Below are positions 60,453 through 64,000 of a stretch of 64,000 nt of DNA, piece after piece. How positions within the stretch are numbered: position 1 is the first letter of the stretch; each line of letters opens with the position of its first letter. The stretch comes from Taklimakanibacter deserti (GTDB lineage Bacteria; Pseudomonadota; Alphaproteobacteria; Rhizobiales; Aestuariivirgaceae): positions 82,716 through 146,715 of the forward strand of contig QORU01000019.1 of assembly GCA_003574785.1 (NCBI GenBank), given 5' to 3'. Under the pieces are notes generated by a model. That model was not told the DNA's origin. It ran no database searches and was given only the letters and a program-made list of their open reading frames with translations. The position numbers and the translations under genes were made by a program.

Positions 60453-63394
60453 TCAGGCAGCGGGCAACAAGTCCACGGACTTGGCAAGGTCTGTCAATCT
60501 CGAGGCGATCTCTTGTACCGAGGCGGGCTTACCGCGCAGCATGTGATGTTGAGCGTGAGCACGGAACGCTGTGACCAAACGTGCTCTATCGCCGGTCTTC
60601 CGGCACAGTACCTCTGCACGCTCAAATGCCGCGACAACTTCGGGCGAACGCCAGCCGCGTGCGGTCGTGAGAGCGACACCCCTGGCGAACTGGAAATCTA
60701 TCTCAAGCTCATCTGCACCGGCGATATTGTTCGCCCGCATGATCTCGATCCCGTGGTCGAGTTGCTCAAGTGCGCTCTCATGCGCCGATCGCTTGATCGC
60801 CCTTTTTGCTGAGTTCAGGAGGTAGCCTGCTGCCTCTTGCCAAAGCTGAGCCAACTCAGCGTGCCGCGCCAGGCGCTCGCTGTTTTCCTCGAGCCGATCC
60901 GCATAACAGGCCTCAAGCTCGGTGAGTGCGGCCTTGTGCAGTTCGACGAGCGTCGTCGACAGTATCCGGTCCGAGATGGCGTTGCGGATAAGGGCATGCT
61001 TGAAACGCCAAGCGGCATCTGGAAAGATTTGAACCTCGACGAGAAGATCGGCATTCCTGAGGCTGCGGATGGCCGCGTCGAACCGCGCTTCAGGCAGTGC
61101 CGCCATCCTTCGCAGCGAAGGAAGCGGAATGTCGTCGCCGAATATCGAGGCAACTTCGGCGACATGCTTGGCGTCATCGTCCATTCGCTCGAATCGTGCG
61201 TCGATGATCGAGTGGATGTTTGAGGAAACGACGATCTCGCCGACTTTCCCCGCGGGTCTGTAGTGGCCGCGCTTGCCTACGAGCTTGTCGGTCTCGGCGA
61301 GGTTGCGCACCGTTTCCTCGAGGAAGAGTGCGTTGCCTTTGCACACTTCCGCGAGCTTCCGGCGCAAATTGCCGAGTCCGGCGTCGCGTCCGATGAGATA
61401 GTCAATGAGGGTTGCAGATTCGTTCGGATTGAGACCGCTAAGGCGGATCTCGACCGGCTGAGCCGCGCTAAAGACCTCGCGGTTATATTCAGGCCGGCAG
61501 GTCAGAATAAGCAGGAACCGAACGGCAGGGACCGCTTGCGCCAGCCGCGTCAGGATCGCTTCGCTTTCATGATCGATCCAGTGCAAATCCTCCACGAGCA
61601 GCACAACTGGTTTCGTCCGCGCGAGCCTCATTAGAAGGGCGACAGTCGCTTCTTGCATACGGCGCGATCGCTCGGTACCCGAAAGTGTCGCCCACAGCGG
61701 TTCTCGCGTGGGCAATTCCATCACGGCCAGCATCGGATCGAGCAAGCGTTGCTCGAGGCCTCGAGTACCAAAGGCTTTAAGAAGCTTGTCTGACGCCACC
61801 TGCGGGGCTTCCATATCGCTGATGCCGAATAGTCCCTGCAGAATCTTGCGCATGACCACAAAGCCGCTGCGCAGATCCTGCTCAAGAGCGCCGCCCTCGA
61901 GATTGTCGAATTCGTCAACAGGGATGACACCGACAAATTCGTGGGTCATGCGCGATTTGCCGATGCCAGGATCGCCGACGATCATCACCGTCTGGCCTTC
62001 GCCGTAATATGTGTCATGCCAGGCTTTGTTGAGCATCTGCAGCTGAATTTCACGGCCGACGAAGGGCGACAGCTGGCGTTCGGCGCGCAATTGCCAGCGC
62101 GAACGCCCGCGATTTATCTGCATCACTTCAAAGAGCCGCTGATCCTCGGGGTAACCCGGAATCGCGAGCGACGGAAGCTCGCGCATCGTCACAAAGCCGT
62201 CAGCGGCGGCTTGGGCGCGCCTGGTTGCGATAACGAGGTCGCGACGCAGCGCCTGATTAAGCGCATGGGCTCTGGTGACCGGTCCGCCGCGCACTTCCGC
62301 GCGGCCCGGTTCGGGAGCGGTGCTGAGGATCACATTGCCGGTATCGATGGCAATGCAGATCCGGATCGACGAGGTCGAGGACAGTTTGCGCAAATCCAAT
62401 GCCGCTCGGCAGGCGAAGGCGGCGTGATCCTCGAGAGGGCGAGGTGCACCGAAAGAAGCCGTCAGCCCATTTTCGGATGCGTCGAGCATGACGCCGCCAT
62501 TCGCCCGCACGATTTCGGCGGCTTGCAGGAGCAGCGGATCGATGGCTGCAAGGGCCATTTCAGGAGCAAGATCGTCCACAGGGCCGCCCGAGGATATGAA
62601 GCTTGCCGACAGGATCGTCGCCTGGCGACGGGTCCGGTGGCCAATCGGGGTCATGCTGCTTCTCAGCGGGACGTCACTCGCGAATGTCACTTTCGAGGCA
62701 TTCGCCGTGACACTCTTGCGCGCGCGCTCGCTCAGGGAGGCGATTTCTCGGCCGAGATTTTCATCCGGCAGAAGCGCTTGCAGTGTATGCGCATGAACGA
62801 GCGCCCGCTCCGGCTCGTCGGCCAGACGACCGACCAGCGCGCGCAGCGTCCTTAGACGCAAGATCTCGGTCTGGTTGGTGCAATAGACGCGCCATGCTTC
62901 GAAGGTCGGGCAGCGCGGCAGATGGAGATCAGAGAGGAAGGAGCCCGAATTGCTGTTGCGATTTCTTCCAGCCGCTCGGTTGGCAAAGTGTCGACCGACT
63001 CGGGCGACACTCCCTTGATGAGTTCATAATCAAGAGCGATCGAACCGGTGACGATACGGACATGGTTGCGGTCGGCCTCGAGGCGTGCTTCACCATCCGC
63101 ATTCAGGATCGGACGCAGCTTTGTGAGGCTCCAGCGCAACGACGCGCGTGGATCATCAGGAATGTCCCAGAAGAGCTCGCAGAGCCTTTCGCGACGCTGC
63201 GGCTTTTCTTGCAGCGCAAGGTAGGCGAGAAGTGCACGCGTCTTACGCGACTGCGGCAGCGCCACCACCGCGCCGTCGCGCCGAACCGAGAAGTCACCGA
63301 GCACTTTGAATTCAAATGCCAAAGCGGTCGTCCCAGCAGAAGTGTTCCGATCGCGACGGTTGCAGCTCTCCGGCCAGCCGCCAATGCGAAACAC
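60453..63394 (-). pseudogene. SARP/BTAD - cyclase-like - AAA - TPR regulator, split by a frameshift
   Basis: Two reading frames together make one large regulator of about 980 residues. The first, from GTG 63394 (GGAG six bases upstream), encodes an OmpR-like winged helix plus BTAD domain (FEFKVLGDFSVRRDG, KTRALLAYLAL, LCELFWDIPDDPRASLRWSLTKLRP). It loses homology near 62950 after EEIATAI. In the +1 frame the sequence continues as GSFLSDLHLPRCPTFEAW and joins the second frame, which runs to 60453. That part has a degenerate class-III cyclase domain (ILSASFISSGG, NGLTASFGAP, IAIDTGNVI), an AAA_16 ATPase (VGDPGIGKSR, VVLLVEDLHWIDHES) and TPR-like helices. The second frame has only a TTG at its beginning and no ribosome site, so it is not a separate gene. 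A sequencing indel is possible. Confidence 0.75.
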
Positions 63395-63491
63395 TCTGCG
63401 CTCCGAGTTTCCAACTCAGGCGTCAGAGTCCTTCTGCCGAGGAATAATATTCTATATCCGGGCTTCCTCAGCTCCTTGTATGTCACGAGTG

Positions 63492-63551
63492 CAACATTAT
63501 TTGGCATAAAGCTATCAGAGTTGCAACATTTACTTCACGACTTACAACATT
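63492..63551. repeat. Three phased direct repeats CAACATT upstream of the SARP gene
   Basis: CAACATT occurs at 63492-63498, 63524-63530 and 63545-63551. The intervals are 32 and 21 bases, close to three and two helical turns. SARP regulators bind direct heptamer repeats in phase with the helix, so this may be an autoregulatory site. The surrounding 257 bases are AT-rich and contain no gene that I can see. Confidence 0.4.
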
Positions 63552-63651
63552 CCGAAACAGCTATTCGGTTCCCCAGTTTGGAAGTCCGCCATGTCCGAAA
63601 AGCGAGCTAAAGGGGAATCTGCCTAACGGCCAGGCACACAGCGGGCCGGAC

Positions 63652-63852
63652 TCAGCCGCGCTGCCGTCTTGTCCGATCGCTGCCGCGGAATCTGGTCAAG
63701 GACAGAATTTCTGACCGCGTCACTCCAATGTCCTTCAACAGATGATCTGGCAGTCTGTGCAAAGACGAGTCACGCTTCCTCTCACTGCGGTGAGAGAGGG
63801 TGCCGATGACGGGCAGAGCAAGAAGCTTTTGATAGACTCCACGTCTGTTCAT
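63652..63852 (-). CDS. DUF1127 domain small protein
   Basis: A 66-residue Arg-rich protein ending in the DUF1127 signature LHRLPDHLLKDIGVTRSEIL. In alphaproteobacteria such proteins affect phosphate and carbon metabolism and RNA turnover, and are abundant under stress. The ATG at 63852 has GGAG nine bases upstream and is preferred over one eight codons further upstream without a site. The C-terminal RFRGSDRTRRQRG is basic. Confidence 0.82.
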   Translation of the reverse strand: MNRRGVYQKLLALPVIGTLSHRSERKRDSSLHRLPDHLLKDIGVTRSEILSLTRFRGSDRTRRQRG

Positions 63853-63950
63853 GGTCAATGATCTCCATTTCTCCATCGCCGGCGCGGGCCGGCTGTTGAT
63901 GCAACTAGGGCCTGTTTACAATCAGGGGATTCCCAAATCAGCAGAAAATT

Positions 63951-63986
63951 GATTCAAGGCTGAAAAATGGAGATCAGCCTTGAATC
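63951..63986. repeat. 13-bp inverted repeat at the window end
   Basis: GATTCAAGGCTGA and TCAGCCTTGAATC pair perfectly around a 10-base loop that contains an ATG (63967). Sequence composition shifts to AT-rich after the CTAGGGCCTGTTT at 63905-63917. This may be the end of an insertion element whose transposase lies beyond the window, or a regulatory hairpin. Confidence 0.4.
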
Positions 63987-64000
63987 GATTAATGTTGAGC

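Noticed and set aside
62852..63394. The 180-codon frame as an independent small SARP regulator
   Set aside because: Its last ~36 codons lose the family pattern, while the +1 frame continues it into the AAA-containing frame; a frameshift explains both.

Overview
The window reads as a chromosome segment of a high-GC alphaproteobacterium, most likely Hyphomicrobiales (Rhizobiales). The evidence is gene content: a pcaDCHGB block, many ABC importers for peptide-like and sugar-like solutes, several SDRs, DUF1127 and DUF3597 proteins, and tightly packed operons with 4-bp ATGA overlaps. There are no tRNA or rRNA genes, CRISPR arrays, prophage or complete insertion sequences. No gene-free stretch exceeds 300 bases.

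Layout. (1) 1-2.1 kb, plus: end of a D-threonine-aldolase-like gene, a DadA-like D-amino-acid dehydrogenase and a RidA protein. (2) 2.1-9.9 kb, minus: amidase, ABC solute-binding protein, M20 hydrolase, SDR, PanE-like reductase, creatininase-like hydrolase and a GntR regulator. (3) 10.2-15.6 kb, plus and divergent from the regulator: a complete dipeptide-type ABC importer whose binding protein is a paralogue of the one in (2). Two matching inverted repeats in the divergent region are good candidate GntR operators. (4) 15.6-20.5 kb: a MarR gene divergent from pcaD-pcaC-pcaH-pcaG-pcaB plus an SDR, giving the protocatechuate branch to 3-oxoadipate. (5) 20.5-22.6 kb: small stress-type genes (MgtC, PfpI/DJ-1, DUF3597). 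(6) 22.6-30.2 kb, minus: a sugar-acid operon (FCD regulator, permease, binding protein, fused ATPase-permease, SMP-30 lactonase, DgoD-like dehydratase). (7) 30.4-33.5 kb: a small protein, then a divergent di-haem cytochrome c peroxidase / acid phosphatase pair.

(8) 33.5-55.4 kb is the most interesting catabolic island. It contains a LysR gene; a plus operon of MmgE/PrpD, DapA-like lyase, 2-hydroxyacid dehydrogenase and a non-pyrrolysine MttB-family methyltransferase; a convergent ten-gene minus operon (peptide-type ABC importer, MFS, two SDRs, epimerase, PuuE-like deacetylase, cyclic amidohydrolase); and a divergent plus pair of FAD/GcvT demethylating dehydrogenase and hydantoinase. The contents fit uptake and breakdown of an N-methylated cyclic amide or betaine-like compound. 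This is inference; I do not know a described pathway with this set.

(9) 55.3-60.5 kb: small conserved genes, one broken by an amber codon, and a DyP peroxidase with an encapsulin-targeting tail followed by its encapsulin shell gene, then DUF5996, DUF2945 and DUF488 genes. (10) 60.5-63.9 kb: a large SARP/BTAD-cyclase-AAA-TPR regulator split by a frameshift, with phased heptamer repeats upstream, then a DUF1127 gene. The last 100 bases contain a 13-bp inverted repeat that may belong to a mobile element running off the window.
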